This document shows, one piece after another, positions 17,293 to 26,370 of a stretch of DNA of 64,000 nt. The position numbers and the translations under genes were made by a program. The stretch spans positions 2,480,001 through 2,544,000 of the forward strand of contig NZ_CP120360.1 in NCBI RefSeq assembly GCF_029510815.1, read 5' to 3'. Position 1 is the first letter of the stretch. Every line of letters starts with the position of its first letter. This stretch comes from Janibacter sp. DB-40 (GTDB lineage: Bacteria > Actinomycetota > Actinomycetes > Actinomycetales > Dermatophilaceae). Below the pieces are notes generated by a model. The model had not been told where the DNA came from. It searched no databases and saw only the letters and a list, made by a program, of their open reading frames with translations.

Positions 17293-19152
17293 TCACTCGA
17301 CGGTGACGGACTTGGCGAGGTTGCGCGGCTGGTCGACGTCGAGCCCCTTGGCCGTGGACAGGTGCAGGGCGAAGACCTGCAGCGGCACGACGGTCAGGAG
17401 CGGCTGGAGCAGCGGCGAGGTGTGCGGCACCCGGATCACCTCGTCGGCGAACGGGACGACCTCCTCGTCGCCCTCCTGGGCGATGACGATGGTGCGGGCG
17501 CCGCGGGCGCGGATCTCCTGGATGTTGGAGACGACCTTCTTGTGCAGGTCGTTCGGCGTGTCGGGGCCCGGCACGACGATGAAGACCGGCTGACCGGGCT
17601 CGATGAGCGCGATGGGGCCGTGCTTGAGCTCACCGGCCGCGAACCCCTCGGCGTGGATGTAGGCGAGCTCCTTGAGCTTCAGGGCCCCCTCCATCGCGAT
17701 CGGGAAGCCGACGTGACGCCCCAGGAAGAGCACCGCGCGGGTGTCGGCCATGAAGCGGGCGATCTCCTCGACCCGGTCCATCGTCGTCAGCAGCTCGGCG
17801 ATCTTGTCCGGGACCGTGTGCAGCTCCGCCATGACGGACCTGGCGTCGTCGGCGAAGGTCTCGCCGCGCAGCTGCGCGAGGTAGAGGCCCAGCACGTAGC
17901 AGGCGGTGATCTGCGCGAGGAAGGCCTTGGTCGAGGCGACCGCGATCTCCGGACCGGCGTGCGTGTAGAGGACGGCGTCCGACTCACGCGGGATCGTCGC
18001 CCCGTGGGTGTTGCAGACCGAGACCGTCAGCGCTCCGAGGGAGCGCGCGTGGCGCACCGCCATCGCGGTGTCGGCGGTCTCGCCGGACTGGCTGATCGAG
18101 ACCACGAGGGTGCGCTCGTCGACGATCGGGTCGCAGTAGCGGAACTCGTGGGCGAGGGCGACCTCGACCGGGATCCGGGTCCAGTGCTCGATGGCGTACT
18201 TGGCGACCGTGCCGGCGTAGGCGGCGGTCCCGCAGGCGACGATCGTGATGCGGTCGATCGCCCGGAGCTTCTCCTCGTCGATGCGCACCTCGTCGAGCAC
18301 GAGCCGGCCCTCGGCGTCGGTGCGACCGAGCAGCGTGTCCCCGACCGCCTTCGGCTGGTCGTGGATCTCCTTCTCCATGAAGGTGTCGAAGCCGCCCTTC
18401 TCCGCGGCAGCCGCGTCCCAGGTCACCTCGTAGGGGCGGCCCGCACCGTCGGTGCCGTCGAAGTTGATCACCGAGTAGGCGTCGGGGGTGATCGTGACGA
18501 TCTGGTCCTGCTCGAGCTCGACGGCCTGCTTGGTGTGGCCGATGAAGGCCGCCACGTCGGAGCCGAGGAAGTTCTCCCCCTCGCCGAGGCCGACGACGAG
18601 CGGGCTGTTACGACGGGCCGCCACGACGACGTCCGGCTGGTCGGCGTGCACCGCCAGGAGGGTGAAGGCGCCCTCGAGTCGGTTGACCACCCGGCGCATC
18701 GCCTCGGTGAGGTCACCGGTCTCGGTGAACGCGGCCGCCAGCATGTGGGCGGCGACCTCGGTGTCGGTCTCGGAGGTGAAGGCCACGCCCTGCTCGAGCA
18801 GCTCACCCTTGAGTGCGTGGAAGTTCTCGACGATGCCGTTGTGGACGACCGCGATCTTCCCGTCGCCCCCGCCGCGGTGCGGGTGGGCGTTCTCGTCCGT
18901 CGGCCCGCCGTGGGTGGCCCAGCGGGTGTGACCGATGGCCGTCGTCGACACCGGGATCGCCTCGGACTCCAGTGCCGCCCGCAGGTTGGCGAGCTTGCCC
19001 GCACGCTTCTCCGCGAACACGGTGTCCCCCGTGACCAGGGCGACGCCCGCAGAGTCGTACCCGCGGTACTCGAGCCGGGAGAGCCCCTCCATCACGACGT
19101 CCAGGGAGCGGGCGCCCGCGTCGGGGCCGACGTATCCAACGATTCCACACAT
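17293..19152 (-). CDS. glmS: Glutamine-fructose-6-phosphate aminotransferase (isomerizing)
   Basis: This 619-residue enzyme makes glucosamine-6-phosphate, the first step to UDP-GlcNAc for the cell wall. The N-terminal glutaminase starts MCGIVGYVG with catalytic Cys2 and contains [18 protein letters not shown]. Two SIS isomerase domains follow, with SQSGETADT (~350), CGTAAYAG and the C-terminal loop [13 protein letters not shown] that closes on substrate. I use the ATG at 19152: Cys2 must be N-terminal, and a TAACCT -10 box lies seven bases upstream. glmU, the later pathway step, is at 57031. The glmS ribozyme of Bacilli is absent. Confidence 0.97.
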   Translation of the reverse strand: MCGIVGYVGPDAGARSLDVVMEGLSRLEYRGYDSAGVALVTGDTVFAEKRAGKLANLRAALESEAIPVSTTAIGHTRWATHGGPTDENAHPHRGGGDGKIAVVHNGIVENFHALKGELLEQGVAFTSETDTEVAAHMLAAAFTETGDLTEAMRRVVNRLEGAFTLLAVHADQPDVVVAARRNSPLVVGLGEGENFLGSDVAAFIGHTKQAVELEQDQIVTITPDAYSVINFDGTDGAGRPYEVTWDAAAAEKGGFDTFMEKEIHDQPKAVGDTLLGRTDAEGRLVLDEVRIDEEKLRAIDRITIVACGTAAYAGTVAKYAIEHWTRIPVEVALAHEFRYCDPIVDERTLVVSISQSGETADTAMAVRHARSLGALTVSVCNTHGATIPRESDAVLYTHAGPEIAVASTKAFLAQITACYVLGLYLAQLRGETFADDARSVMAELHTVPDKIAELLTTMDRVEEIARFMADTRAVLFLGRHVGFPIAMEGALKLKELAYIHAEGFAAGELKHGPIALIEPGQPVFIVVPGPDTPNDLHKKVVSNIQEIRARGARTIVIAQEGDEEVVPFADEVIRVPHTSPLLQPLLTVVPLQVFALHLSTAKGLDVDQPRNLAKSVTVE

Positions 19153-19159
19153 GCGGGAC

Positions 19160-19165
19160 AGGTTA
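19160..19165 (-). promoter_or_regulatory. -10 element, leaderless start of glmS
   Basis: TAACCT on the minus strand is exactly seven bases before ATG 19152. It lies in the 58-bp divergent gap shared with coaA. Confidence 0.6.
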
Positions 19166-19210
19166 ACCGTCCCTGTGCCGGGCCCGGAGCACGTGGGACA
19201 CAATGAGGCT

Positions 19211-20176
19211 GTGCCCTCCGCGTCCTCCGCCGCCACGGTGACCGTGCCGTCCCCCTTCGTCGAGCTCGACCGCGATGCCTGGGCCCGACTGCGGGAGAAC
19301 CACCCACTCAACCTCGACGAGGGGGATCTGGCCCGGCTGAGGGGTCTGAGCGACCCCATCGACCTCGAGGAGGTCCAGGAGGTCTACCTCCCGCTCTCCC
19401 GGCTGCTGACGTTCTACGTCTCGGCCACGACGCGGCTGCACCGGACCACGTCCACCTTCCTCGGTGAGCGACCGCCGAAGGCTCCCTTCGTCATCGGCGT
19501 CGCCGGGTCGGTCGCGGTCGGCAAGTCCACGACCGCCCGCATCCTGCGCGAGCTGATGCTGCGCTGGCCGGACACGCCCCAGGTCGACCTGGTGACCACC
19601 GATGGTTTCCTGCTGCCGAACGCCGAGCTGGAGCGCCGTGGCCTGCTGCAGCGCAAGGGATTCCCCGAGTCCTACGACCGTCGGGCGCTGCTGCGCTTCA
19701 TGTCGGCTGTGAAGGCCGGCCAGCCCGAGGTCTTCGCGCCGGTCTACTCGCACCTGACCTACGACATCGTCCCGGAGGGGCAGATCGTCGTGCGGCAGCC
19801 GGACGTGCTCATCGTCGAGGGACTCAACGTCCTCCAGCCTCCCGGCGCCCGTCAGGACGGACGCACGGGGCTCGCCGTCAGCGACTTCTTCGACTTCTCC
19901 GTCTACGTCGATGCCAAGGTCGACGACATCCGACGGTGGTACGTCGAGCGCTTCCTGCGGCTGCGGCAGACCTCCTTCGCCGACCCGCAGTCCTACTTCC
20001 ACCGGTACGCGCAGCTGACCGACGAGCAGGCCGAGGCCCGCGCGCTGCACATCTTCGAGACGATCAACCAGCCCAACCTGGTCGACAACGTCCTGCCGAC
20101 GCGGGGTCGGGCGAGCCTGGTGCTGACGAAGGGGGCGGACCACCAGGTCCGCCGGATCCGGCTGCGCAAGCTCTGA
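19211..20176 (+). CDS. coaA: Type I pantothenate kinase
   Basis: This 321-residue prokaryotic type I pantothenate kinase catalyses the first, regulated step of CoA synthesis. Walker A is [12 protein letters not shown] (96-107). [12 protein letters not shown] (~128-139), [16 protein letters not shown] and [11 protein letters not shown] are family signatures. I chose the GTG at 19211: it gives a normal length, and CACAAT six bases upstream could be the -10 of a leaderless message; no ribosome site is present. It is divergent from glmS in a 58-bp gap. The short N-terminal extension [12 protein letters not shown] is lineage-specific. Confidence 0.95.
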   Translation: MPSASSAATVTVPSPFVELDRDAWARLRENHPLNLDEGDLARLRGLSDPIDLEEVQEVYLPLSRLLTFYVSATTRLHRTTSTFLGERPPKAPFVIGVAGSVAVGKSTTARILRELMLRWPDTPQVDLVTTDGFLLPNAELERRGLLQRKGFPESYDRRALLRFMSAVKAGQPEVFAPVYSHLTYDIVPEGQIVVRQPDVLIVEGLNVLQPPGARQDGRTGLAVSDFFDFSVYVDAKVDDIRRWYVERFLRLRQTSFADPQSYFHRYAQLTDEQAEARALHIFETINQPNLVDNVLPTRGRASLVLTKGADHQVRRIRLRKL

Positions 20177-20248
20177 CCCGCTTCCGGCGGCCGACCGACC
20201 CCGCGCGTTCGTCGGGGTGCTGCTGGGCGCGTGAGCGGTGGTGCTCGA

Positions 20249-21040
20249 TCAGTACCAGTGCGGGTTCTGGTTGTTCCAGAAGTCCAGCGCGCCGCAGGGG
20301 CTGCCGTAGCTGAGCTTGATGTAGTTCAGACCCCAGTCGATCTGGGTGATCGGGTTGGTCTTCCAGTCGTTGCCGGCGGACGCCATCTTGTTGGCGGGCA
20401 GGGACTGCGGGATCCCGTAGGCCCCGGAGGAGGAGTTGGTCGCGTCCCACTCCCAGTCGCTCTCGCCGATCCACAGCTGCTCGAGGCAGCTCCACTGGCC
20501 GTCGTCCCAGCCGTACTCGCGCATCAGCTCGATGGCGTAGGGCTTGGGGTCGGCCTGGATCCGGGCGATCTGGGCGTCGGTGAAGTCGCGCTCGCTGACC
20601 GGCTTGGCGGCCTCCCTCTTCTCGCGCGCAGCCTCCTTCTTCGCCTTGGCCGCCCTCGCGGCCTTCCTCTCCTTGGCCTTCTTCTCCTCCGCGGCCAGGC
20701 GTGCCTCCTCGCGCGAGGCGCTCCGGGAGACATTGGCCGAGCGACGGCTCTCGGCGAGGCGGGCGGCGTCCTGGGCGGCGGTGTCCGACCCCGCACGCTC
20801 GGGACCACTGCCGGCGACGTCCTGCTGGGGAGCGGCCAGCGCGGCGGAGGCCACGTCCTTGGCCTCGGACGGGTCGCCGATGGCGACGGTGGCACCGAGC
20901 GAACCCAGCATGGCGATCACGACCGCACCACCGATGACGGGTCGACGGACGGCGGCTCGGACGGCCGCTGCTCCACGACGCGGGCGCGCTGACGCCGAGT
21001 GCCGTGCTCCGTGCCGTGGCGTGTAGCTCGTCGAGCCCAC
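20249..21040 (-). CDS. Secreted transglycosylase-like / aggregation-promoting factor C-terminal domain protein
   Basis: This ~263-residue exported protein has a single hydrophobic signal/anchor (PVIGGAVVIAMLGSLGATVA), a long charged Ala/Lys/Glu-rich coiled-coil linker, and a C-terminal lysozyme-like domain. That domain shows MREYGWDDGQWSCLEQLWIG, ESDWEWDATNSSSGAYGIPQ and LNYIKLSYGSPCGALDFW; Glu in IGESDWEW is the likely catalytic acid, as in transglycosylase-like folds. A peptidoglycan-cleaving role is inferred. The start is uncertain. GTG 21040 has AAGGAG eight bases upstream; ATG 21058 and ATG 21103 are in frame but lack a good site. It is convergent with coaA, 72 bp apart. Confidence 0.85.
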   Translation of the reverse strand: MGSTSYTPRHGARHSASARPRRGAAAVRAAVRRPVIGGAVVIAMLGSLGATVAIGDPSEAKDVASAALAAPQQDVAGSGPERAGSDTAAQDAARLAESRRSANVSRSASREEARLAAEEKKAKERKAARAAKAKKEAAREKREAAKPVSERDFTDAQIARIQADPKPYAIELMREYGWDDGQWSCLEQLWIGESDWEWDATNSSSGAYGIPQSLPANKMASAGNDWKTNPITQIDWGLNYIKLSYGSPCGALDFWNNQNPHWY

Positions 21041-21062
21041 GTCACCAGCTCCTTCCATGACG

Positions 21063-21087
21063 ACAGCCACTCCGAGGGAGTGGCTGT
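21063..21087 (-). other. Perfect hairpin in 5' leader of transglycosylase-like gene
   Basis: ACAGCCACTCC and GGAGTGGCTGT form an 11-bp perfect stem with a three-base loop, just upstream of the likely start at 21040. It could control translation or mRNA stability. Upstream on the minus strand TTGGCG and TAAGGT, 18 bases apart, are a plausible promoter. Confidence 0.5.
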
Positions 21088-21182
21088 TGATGCGGGCCGG
21101 CATGGTGCGCTAAACCCGCTGTTACCAAGTCGAGACCTTAGCCGACCCCCGCCCTCGGCGCCAACCCCCGGGTAACCACGGA

Positions 21183-21232
21183 CGAAGGGGGCGCCCCGCC
21201 GCCATGGATTCGCGGCGGGGCACCCCCCTTCG
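21183..21232 (-). terminator. phoH2 terminator built from two inverted CGAAGGGGG copies
   Basis: A long stem (arms 21183-21202 and 21213-21232, one mismatch) lies 50 bp past the phoH2 stop. The outer ends of the two arms are the over-represented 9-mer CGAAGGGGG and its complement. Confidence 0.75.
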
Positions 21233-21281
21233 AGGCTCCTTCGTCGCACCTCAGTACACCGCCCTCGTCATGGGGCCGAGG

Positions 21282-22664
21282 TCACACGTCGCCGCCCTCG
21301 AGCAGGTCGGTCACCAGCGCCGCGATCGGGCTGCGCTCACTGCGGGTGAGCGTGATGTGCGAGAAGAGCGGGTGCCCCTTGAGCGTCTCGATGACCGCCG
21401 CGACGCCGTCGTGGCGCCCGACGCGCAGGTTGTCGCGCTGGGCCACGTCGTGGGTGAGCACGATCTTGGAGTTCTGCCCGATGCGGGACATCACGGTGAG
21501 CAGGACATTGCGCTCCAGGCTCTGCGCCTCGTCGACGATGACGAAGGCATCGTGGAGGCTGCGGCCGCGGATGTGGGTCAGCGGCAGCACCTCGAGCATG
21601 TCGCGGTCGAGGATCTCCTCGACGACCTCCGTGGACACGACCGCGCCGAGGGTGTCGTGGACCGCCTGCGCCCACGGCCCCATCTTCTCCTGCTCGCTGC
21701 CGGGCAGGTAACCCAGCTCCTGGCCGCCGACGGCGTACAGCGGGCGGAAGACGACGACCTTGCGGTGCTGCCTGCGCTCCATGACCGCCTCGAGACCGGC
21801 ACACATCGCCAGCGCGCTCTTGCCCGTGCCGGCGCGACCACCGAGGCTGACGATGCCGACGTCGGGGTCGAGGAGCAGGTCGAGGGCGATGCGCTGCTCG
21901 GCGGAGCGGCCGTGCAGCCCGAAGGCGTCACGGTCGCCGCGCACGAGCCGCACCTGCTTGTCCGCACCCACGCGACCGAGGGCGTTGCCCCGCTCGGAGA
22001 TGATCTTCAGCCCCGTGTGGCAGGGCATCTCGGCGGCGGCGAGGTTCTCCACGCGCCCGGTCTCGTAGAGGTGGTCGACCTCCTCGCCACTCAGCTCGAG
22101 CTCGGCCATCCCCGTCCACCCGGAGTCGGCGCGAGTCTGCTCGTGGCGGTACTCCTGCGCGTCCAGGCCGACGGCGGAGGCCTTGACGCGCATCGGCAGG
22201 TCCTTGGAGACGATCGTGACGTCGGCGCCCTCGAGGGAGAGGTTCTTGGCCACCGCGAGGATGCGGGTGTCGTTGTCACCGAGCCGGAACCCCGACGGCA
22301 GCGAGGCGGGGTCGGTGTGATTGAGCTCGACGCGCAGGGTCCCGCCGTCGTCCCCGACAGCGACGGGTGCGTCGAGGCGGCCGGCCCGCACGCGCAGGTC
22401 GTCGAGGAGGCGCAACGCGGTGCGGGCGAAGTACCCCAGCTCCGGGTGGTGCCGCTTGCCCTCGAGCTCGGTCACGACGACGACGGGCAGGACCACCTCG
22501 TGCTCCTTGAAGCGCAGCACCGCCCGCGGGTCGGACAGCAGGACCGAGGTGTCGATGACGTAGGTGCGTCGACCTTCGTCCTGGGGCGGGAGGGTCACCG
22601 GGTCAGGCGCTCCGTCGGGCTGCGTGCCTGAGGGGGTGACGGTCTGGGTCATCAGGTCGTCCAC
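21282..22664 (-). CDS. phoH2: PIN-PhoH ATPase (PhoH2)
   Basis: This 460-residue fusion joins an N-terminal PIN ribonuclease domain to a C-terminal PhoH ATPase. The PIN acidic residues appear in [12 protein letters not shown] (35-46), [11 protein letters not shown] and [11 protein letters not shown]. The PhoH part has Walker A GRAGTGKS (276-283) and the DEAQ box [10 protein letters not shown] (~376-385), with RGRSLHDAF before it. In mycobacteria PhoH2 is an ATP-dependent RNA helicase/RNase, and a small upstream gene can act as antitoxin; no such canonical antitoxin is obvious here. GTG 22664 has GAGGAG upstream; ATG 22652 is an alternative. Confidence 0.93.
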   Translation of the reverse strand: MDDLMTQTVTPSGTQPDGAPDPVTLPPQDEGRRTYVIDTSVLLSDPRAVLRFKEHEVVLPVVVVTELEGKRHHPELGYFARTALRLLDDLRVRAGRLDAPVAVGDDGGTLRVELNHTDPASLPSGFRLGDNDTRILAVAKNLSLEGADVTIVSKDLPMRVKASAVGLDAQEYRHEQTRADSGWTGMAELELSGEEVDHLYETGRVENLAAAEMPCHTGLKIISERGNALGRVGADKQVRLVRGDRDAFGLHGRSAEQRIALDLLLDPDVGIVSLGGRAGTGKSALAMCAGLEAVMERRQHRKVVVFRPLYAVGGQELGYLPGSEQEKMGPWAQAVHDTLGAVVSTEVVEEILDRDMLEVLPLTHIRGRSLHDAFVIVDEAQSLERNVLLTVMSRIGQNSKIVLTHDVAQRDNLRVGRHDGVAAVIETLKGHPLFSHITLTRSERSPIAALVTDLLEGGDV

Positions 22665-22994
22665 GTCGGTCTCCTCGTCGGCGCCGCGCCCCGAAGGCGC
22701 CTGCGCGCCTACTCTCGGTGCTGGTGCCGGGATGGGATCCGAGGCATGGGCAGGGGCCGTGAGCGGCTCCTCCTGCTGATCAGCAGCCCCATGTCGGCCT
22801 TCCCGCCGGGGCCGCGGGGTGCGACCCGTCAGGGATCACGCTAGGACCGGCTGGGCGGATGGTGAGGGAGCCTTGCGGCGTGTCCGCGCGGAGCACGAGA
22901 TCTTCACCTCCCGGCAACCCCACTGGTCGCACCCGTCACTCGTGCCCCACTCACCCCACCCCCGTCGCACGAGCCCAAGCAGCTGCGAAGGGGG
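22665..22994. other. 330-bp non-coding region upstream of phoH2
   Basis: No long gene fits here. On the phoH2 strand I see a possible -10 box TAGCGT near 22840, a 14-bp perfect palindrome CTGCTGATCAGCAG (22773-22786) and a short open frame (22709-22792). The other edge touches the stop of the isoprenyl synthase gene and carries one CGAAGGGGG word (22986-22994). The length suggests a long leader RNA for phoH2. Confidence 0.5.
22709..22792 (-). CDS. Possible 27-residue leader peptide upstream of phoH2
   Basis: ATG 22792, preceded by GGGAAGG five to six bases upstream, opens a frame encoding [20 protein letters not shown] and a further seven residues ending HRE, then TAG. It is very basic, with seven Arg in the first 21 residues. 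It lies 44 bases before the phoH2 start and overlaps the palindrome CTGCTGATCAGCAG. It could be a regulatory leader peptide, or a small partner protein as some PhoH2 loci have upstream small genes. In GC-rich DNA such frames arise by chance, so support is weak. Confidence 0.25.
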   Translation of the reverse strand: MGLLISRRSRSRPLPMPRIPSRHQHRE

Positions 22995-23750
22995 TCAGCC
23001 GCCGAAGCGTCGGTGCCGGTCGGCGTAGGCGCGCAGGGCCCGCAGGAAGTCCACCCGGCGGAACTCGGGCCAGTAGGCCTCGCAGAAGTAGTACTCGCTG
23101 TGCGCGGACTGCCACAGCAGGAAGCCGGAGAGCCGCTGCTCCCCCGACGTGCGGATGACGAGGTCCGGGTCGGGCTGCCCCTTGGTGTAGAGGTGGTCGC
23201 CGATGTCCTCGGCGGTCAGCTCCGCGGCGACCTCGTCGAGGCTGGCGCCCTCCGCGGCGCGGGTGCGCAGCAGGGATCGGACGGCGTCGGAGATCTCCTG
23301 GCGTCCCCCGTAACCGACGGCGACGTTGACGACGAGCCCGTCGACCCCGGCCGTCTCCTCCTCCGCCCGGCGCAGGGCCGCCGCGGTCTGCACCGGCAGC
23401 ATCTCCAGGGCACCGGCGGAGTGCAGCTGCCAGCGGCCGGCCGAGGCCAGGTCGGCCACGAGGCCCTCGATGATCCGCAGCAGGTGGTCCAGCTCGTCGG
23501 GGGGACGGGTCAGGTTGTCCGTCGAGAGCAGCCACAGGGTGACGACCTCGACGCCCGCGTCCTCACACCACTCCAGGAAGCCGGCGATGTTCGCCGCACC
23601 CGCGCGGTGCCCGTCGTCGGCATTGCGTCCACGCGCCTTCGCGAACCGTCGGTTGCCGTCCACGATCATCCCCACGTGCCGAGGCACGGCATCGCGGTTG
23701 AGCCGCCGGACGAGACGTCGCTCGTAGGCGCTGTAGAGCGGGTTGCGCAC
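22995..23750 (-). CDS. uppS: Short-chain cis-prenyl (Z-isoprenyl) diphosphate synthase
   Basis: This 251-residue UppS-family enzyme adds isoprenyl units in cis to make carrier-lipid precursors. The pyrophosphate-binding motif is MIVDGNRRFAKARG (Asp31, Asn33, Arg34), with ADDGHRAGAANI, LWLLSTDNLTRP and the C-terminal PDLVIRTSGEQRLSGFLLWQ. Position next to hemolysin III mirrors M. tuberculosis Rv1086, which makes C15 Z,E-farnesyl diphosphate, so a short-chain product is more likely than full-length undecaprenyl diphosphate. That is inference from synteny. GTG 23750 has AAGGAAGGAC upstream. Confidence 0.92.
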   Translation of the reverse strand: MRNPLYSAYERRLVRRLNRDAVPRHVGMIVDGNRRFAKARGRNADDGHRAGAANIAGFLEWCEDAGVEVVTLWLLSTDNLTRPPDELDHLLRIIEGLVADLASAGRWQLHSAGALEMLPVQTAAALRRAEEETAGVDGLVVNVAVGYGGRQEISDAVRSLLRTRAAEGASLDEVAAELTAEDIGDHLYTKGQPDPDLVIRTSGEQRLSGFLLWQSAHSEYYFCEAYWPEFRRVDFLRALRAYADRHRRFGG

Positions 23751-23865
23751 TCGCTGTCCTTCCTTGGCGCGATCTCGACCCGAGACAACCTACCGCCGCA
23801 TCCGGTGTCCGATCCCACACGGGGACCCCCCGGCCCGACCATGGCGAACCTACGCTGCCGTAAGT

Positions 23866-23871
23866 TACCGT
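23866..23871 (+). promoter_or_regulatory. -10 element, leaderless start of hemolysin III gene
   Basis: TACCGT ends six bases before ATG 23878 and no ribosome site is present. Confidence 0.5.
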
Positions 23872-23877
23872 GGACCG

Positions 23878-24603
23878 ATGGAGTCCCCCCGCACCGTGCA
23901 CTCGTCACGCGCCAAGGAGCTCGCCTCGGACGTCGGCGAGCACGTTGACGCCTTCGTCGAAGCGGTCAAGCCCCACCTGCGCGGCTGGCTCCACCTCGTC
24001 ATGGCACCCTTGGCGCTCATCGGCGGCCTCGTCCTCACCTCGATGGCCCCGACCCAGGCCGGTCGGATCGCGGCCATGGTCTTCACCGTCACCGCCGGCC
24101 TCCTCTTCGCCACCTCGGCTCTCTACCACCGCGGCAGCTGGGGGGAGAAGATGGGCGCGGCCCTGCGCCGGTGGGACCACGCGAACATCTTCCTCATCAT
24201 CGCCGGCAGCTACACCCCCTTCGCACTGATGCTCCCGCGATCCCAGGCGGTGACGCTGCTGGCGACCGTCTGGACCGGCGCGATCCTCGGTGTGATCTTC
24301 CGCGTCTTCTGGGTCGACGCCCCGCGCTGGCTCTACGTCCCCGTCTACGTGGCCCTCGGCTTCGTCGCGGTCTTCTACATCAAGCCGCTGCTGACCCACG
24401 GCGGATGGACGATCCTCGGCTTCGTCCTCGCCGGCGGAGCGCTCTACACGGCGGGAGCCATCGTCTACGGGCTCAAGCGCCCCAACCCGTCACCGCGCTG
24501 GTTCGGCTTCCACGAGATCTTCCACGCGCTGACGGTGCTGGCCTTCATCTCACACTTCGTCGCCGCGACGCTGGCCCTCTTCGGCCCCATCGCCCAGACC
24601 TGA
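23878..24603 (+). CDS. trhA: Hemolysin III / PAQR family membrane protein
   Basis: This 241-residue integral membrane protein has about seven hydrophobic spans, from LVMAPLALIGGLVLTSMA to [15 protein letters not shown]. The conserved metal-ligand positions of the PAQR/HlyIII superfamily are seen: SALYHRGSW (~82-90) and [15 protein letters not shown] near the C-terminus (His-x3-His plus a distal His). In bacteria the family affects membrane lipid energetics; haemolysis is a historical name only. I chose ATG 23878 because the first transmembrane domain follows a normal cytoplasmic N-terminus and the start fits a leaderless promoter. Its end overlaps the convergent small membrane gene by about 54 bp. 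Confidence 0.9.
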   Translation: MESPRTVHSSRAKELASDVGEHVDAFVEAVKPHLRGWLHLVMAPLALIGGLVLTSMAPTQAGRIAAMVFTVTAGLLFATSALYHRGSWGEKMGAALRRWDHANIFLIIAGSYTPFALMLPRSQAVTLLATVWTGAILGVIFRVFWVDAPRWLYVPVYVALGFVAVFYIKPLLTHGGWTILGFVLAGGALYTAGAIVYGLKRPNPSPRWFGFHEIFHALTVLAFISHFVAATLALFGPIAQT

Positions 24604-24828
24604 GCCCCGCTCCCCCGCCGGTCGCTCGTCGGCCGCCTCCGCTGACGTCGGCGTGCCCGCGCCGCGGGCCGCCTCCTGATCCTGCTTCTCCTGTGCCCGC
24701 TGGGCGAGGTTCATCCGCCGCACCCGCGTGAACATGCTGCGCATCAGCAGCCACAGCACGACCGCGAGGAAGAAGAAGACGACGAAGGCCAGGAAGCCCG
24801 GACCCACCTCGGTGCTGGGTGCGCTCAT
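24550..24828 (-). CDS. Small single-span membrane protein (Rv1083-like)
   Basis: This 92-residue protein has one transmembrane helix ([19 protein letters not shown], ~11-29), then a basic stretch ([16 protein letters not shown]) and an acidic, disordered C-terminal tail. ATG 24828 overlaps the mca stop as ATGA; a GTG at 24834 is an alternative. A small membrane protein in the same place follows mca in M. tuberculosis (Rv1083), which supports its being real. Function unknown. Its last 54 bp run antisense to the end of the hemolysin III gene. Confidence 0.75.
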   Translation of the reverse strand: MSAPSTEVGPGFLAFVVFFFLAVVLWLLMRSMFTRVRRMNLAQRAQEKQDQEAARGAGTPTSAEAADERPAGERGSGLGDGAEEGQRRGDEV

Positions 24829-25775
24829 GTCCACTCCTTCACGGTCGGTGCGGCGCGGTCGTCGCGCACCAGCTCCAGGTCGGTCCGGCGCCCGAGCGCG
24901 TCCGCCTCGACCACGGAGCCCGGGATGCCCGCGAAGAGGTCGTCCTCGTCGTCATCGGTCTCGACGTGGCTCATCGCGAGCTCGTACTCCTCGGTCGGCC
25001 AGATCTCGGCCTGCAGGGAGTTGGGGACGGCGAAGAAGAACCCGTCCGGGTCGACCTGCGTCGCGTGCGCCCGCAGGGCGTCGTCGCGCACGTCGAAGTA
25101 GTCCGCCGCGTGCACCCTCGTGGTCACCTTGCGCTGGGGGCGCCGGCCGGCACGCTCGATCCACTCGACGAAGGGGGACTCCTGGCCCCGGGCGACCAGC
25201 GCGTCGTGGAAGGCCTGGATGCGCGCGAGGCTGAAGCCCCCGTTGTAGTAGAGCTTCAGCGGCTGCCAGGGCTCACCGGCGCGGGGGAAGCGGTCCGGGT
25301 CGCCCGCTGCCCGGAAGGCGGCGACGGAGACCCGGTTGGTCATCACGTGGTCCGGGTGGGGGTAACCGCCGTTCTCGTCGTAGGTGGTGATCACGTGCGG
25401 CCGAAAGCGGCGGATCTCGCGCACGAGGGCCTCGGTGGCGATGTCCAGCGGCTCGAGGTAGAAGCACCCGCGCGGCAACAGCGGCAGCGGGTCCCCCTCG
25501 GGCAGGCCCGAGTCGACGAAGCCGAGCCAGGACTGCTGGACGCCGAGGATCCGACGGGCCTCCTCCATCTCGTCACGTCGCACCTGGGAGATGTCGCGCA
25601 GGATGTGCGGGTCGTCCTTCAGCTTGGGGTTGAGGACGTCGCCGCGTTCGCCGCCGGTGCACGTGACGACGAGGACCTCGGCGCCCTCACGAACGTACTT
25701 GGCGGTCGTCGCCGCCCCCTTGCTCGACTCGTCGTCGGGGTGGGCGTGCACAGCCATGAGCCTGAGTGCTTCCAC
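24825..25775 (-). CDS. mca: Mycothiol S-conjugate amidase
   Basis: This 316-residue zinc amidase hydrolyses mycothiol S-conjugates so that toxins leave the cell as mercapturic acids. Zinc ligands are AHPDDESS (His12, Asp15) and [10 protein letters not shown] (His140-His143 region), the PIG-L/LmbE family pattern. The substrate loop [17 protein letters not shown] distinguishes Mca-type enzymes from MshB. GTG 25775 is preceded by GGAGGACACC. The gene implies that the host makes mycothiol. It is translationally coupled to the downstream small membrane protein. Family length is normal. Confidence 0.95.
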   Translation of the reverse strand: MEALRLMAVHAHPDDESSKGAATTAKYVREGAEVLVVTCTGGERGDVLNPKLKDDPHILRDISQVRRDEMEEARRILGVQQSWLGFVDSGLPEGDPLPLLPRGCFYLEPLDIATEALVREIRRFRPHVITTYDENGGYPHPDHVMTNRVSVAAFRAAGDPDRFPRAGEPWQPLKLYYNGGFSLARIQAFHDALVARGQESPFVEWIERAGRRPQRKVTTRVHAADYFDVRDDALRAHATQVDPDGFFFAVPNSLQAEIWPTEEYELAMSHVETDDDEDDLFAGIPGSVVEADALGRRTDLELVRDDRAAPTVKEWT

Positions 25776-25921
25776 GGGTGGTGTCCTCCCGGACAGGTGT
25801 GTGCCGCGCGGCCCGGTGTGCCGCCGCGGTCTGGTGTCACGGACAATGAAGGCATTGTCTCACCGAGCACCGGGAGCCCTCGACGTGACCGGTGGCGCCC
25901 CCCTTCGCCCGCAGGAGAACC

Positions 25922-26344
25922 ATGAGCACCGACGCGCAGGAACCCCACCACTGGGACCCCGAGCGCGAGGAGGCCGCCGCCGAGGCCGCCCCCGACCGGG
26001 GCAGCCGACGCTGGTGGGTCGCCGGCGGGCTCTTCGTCGCGTTCGCGTCGGCATTGGTGGTGTGGTTCGCCATCGCGAGCACGCAGGGCGCGGTGAAGGC
26101 GACCGACATCGGCTACGAGCACACGGGCGAGCGCGAGATCACGATGATCTTCGACGTGACCCGGGAGCCCGGCACGGCGGTCTCCTGCACGATCACGGCG
26201 ATGGACGGGGAGTACGGGCGGGTCGGCACCGCCCAGCACGAGGTCCCGGCGAGCGAGGAGCGCACCACCCGTGTCCGGGCCCCCGTGCGCACGACGACAC
26301 AGGCCGTCACTGCGACCGTGAAGCAGTGCTCGGCCCTCGAGTGA
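25922..26344 (+). CDS. DUF4307 membrane protein
   Basis: This 140-residue actinobacterial protein of unknown function has an acidic N-terminus, one transmembrane helix (WWVAGGLFVAFASALVVWFAI, ~41-61) and an extracytoplasmic beta-rich domain (VKATDIGYEHTGEREITMIF to AVTATVKQCSALE) with two cysteines that could pair. I chose ATG 25922 because AGGAG lies five bases upstream. It sits between mca and greA, as in M. tuberculosis Rv1081c. It could be a small extracytoplasmic sensor or scaffold; nothing in the sequence decides. Confidence 0.82.
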   Translation: MSTDAQEPHHWDPEREEAAAEAAPDRGSRRWWVAGGLFVAFASALVVWFAIASTQGAVKATDIGYEHTGEREITMIFDVTREPGTAVSCTITAMDGEYGRVGTAQHEVPASEERTTRVRAPVRTTTQAVTATVKQCSALE

Positions 26345-26370
26345 TACCTGCATCCTGCGGTCATTGGCGT

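Noticed and set aside
17293..19152. A glmS ribozyme upstream of glmS
   Set aside because: The gap to the divergent coaA is only 58 bp and glmS appears leaderless; the ribozyme needs far more sequence.
21104..21180. A possible c-di-AMP (ydaO) riboswitch upstream of the transglycosylase-like gene
   Set aside because: Such genes often have one, and GGTTACCCGGGGGTTGG looked suggestive, but I cannot find the conserved GGGGUGAAUC-type core and the interval is too short.
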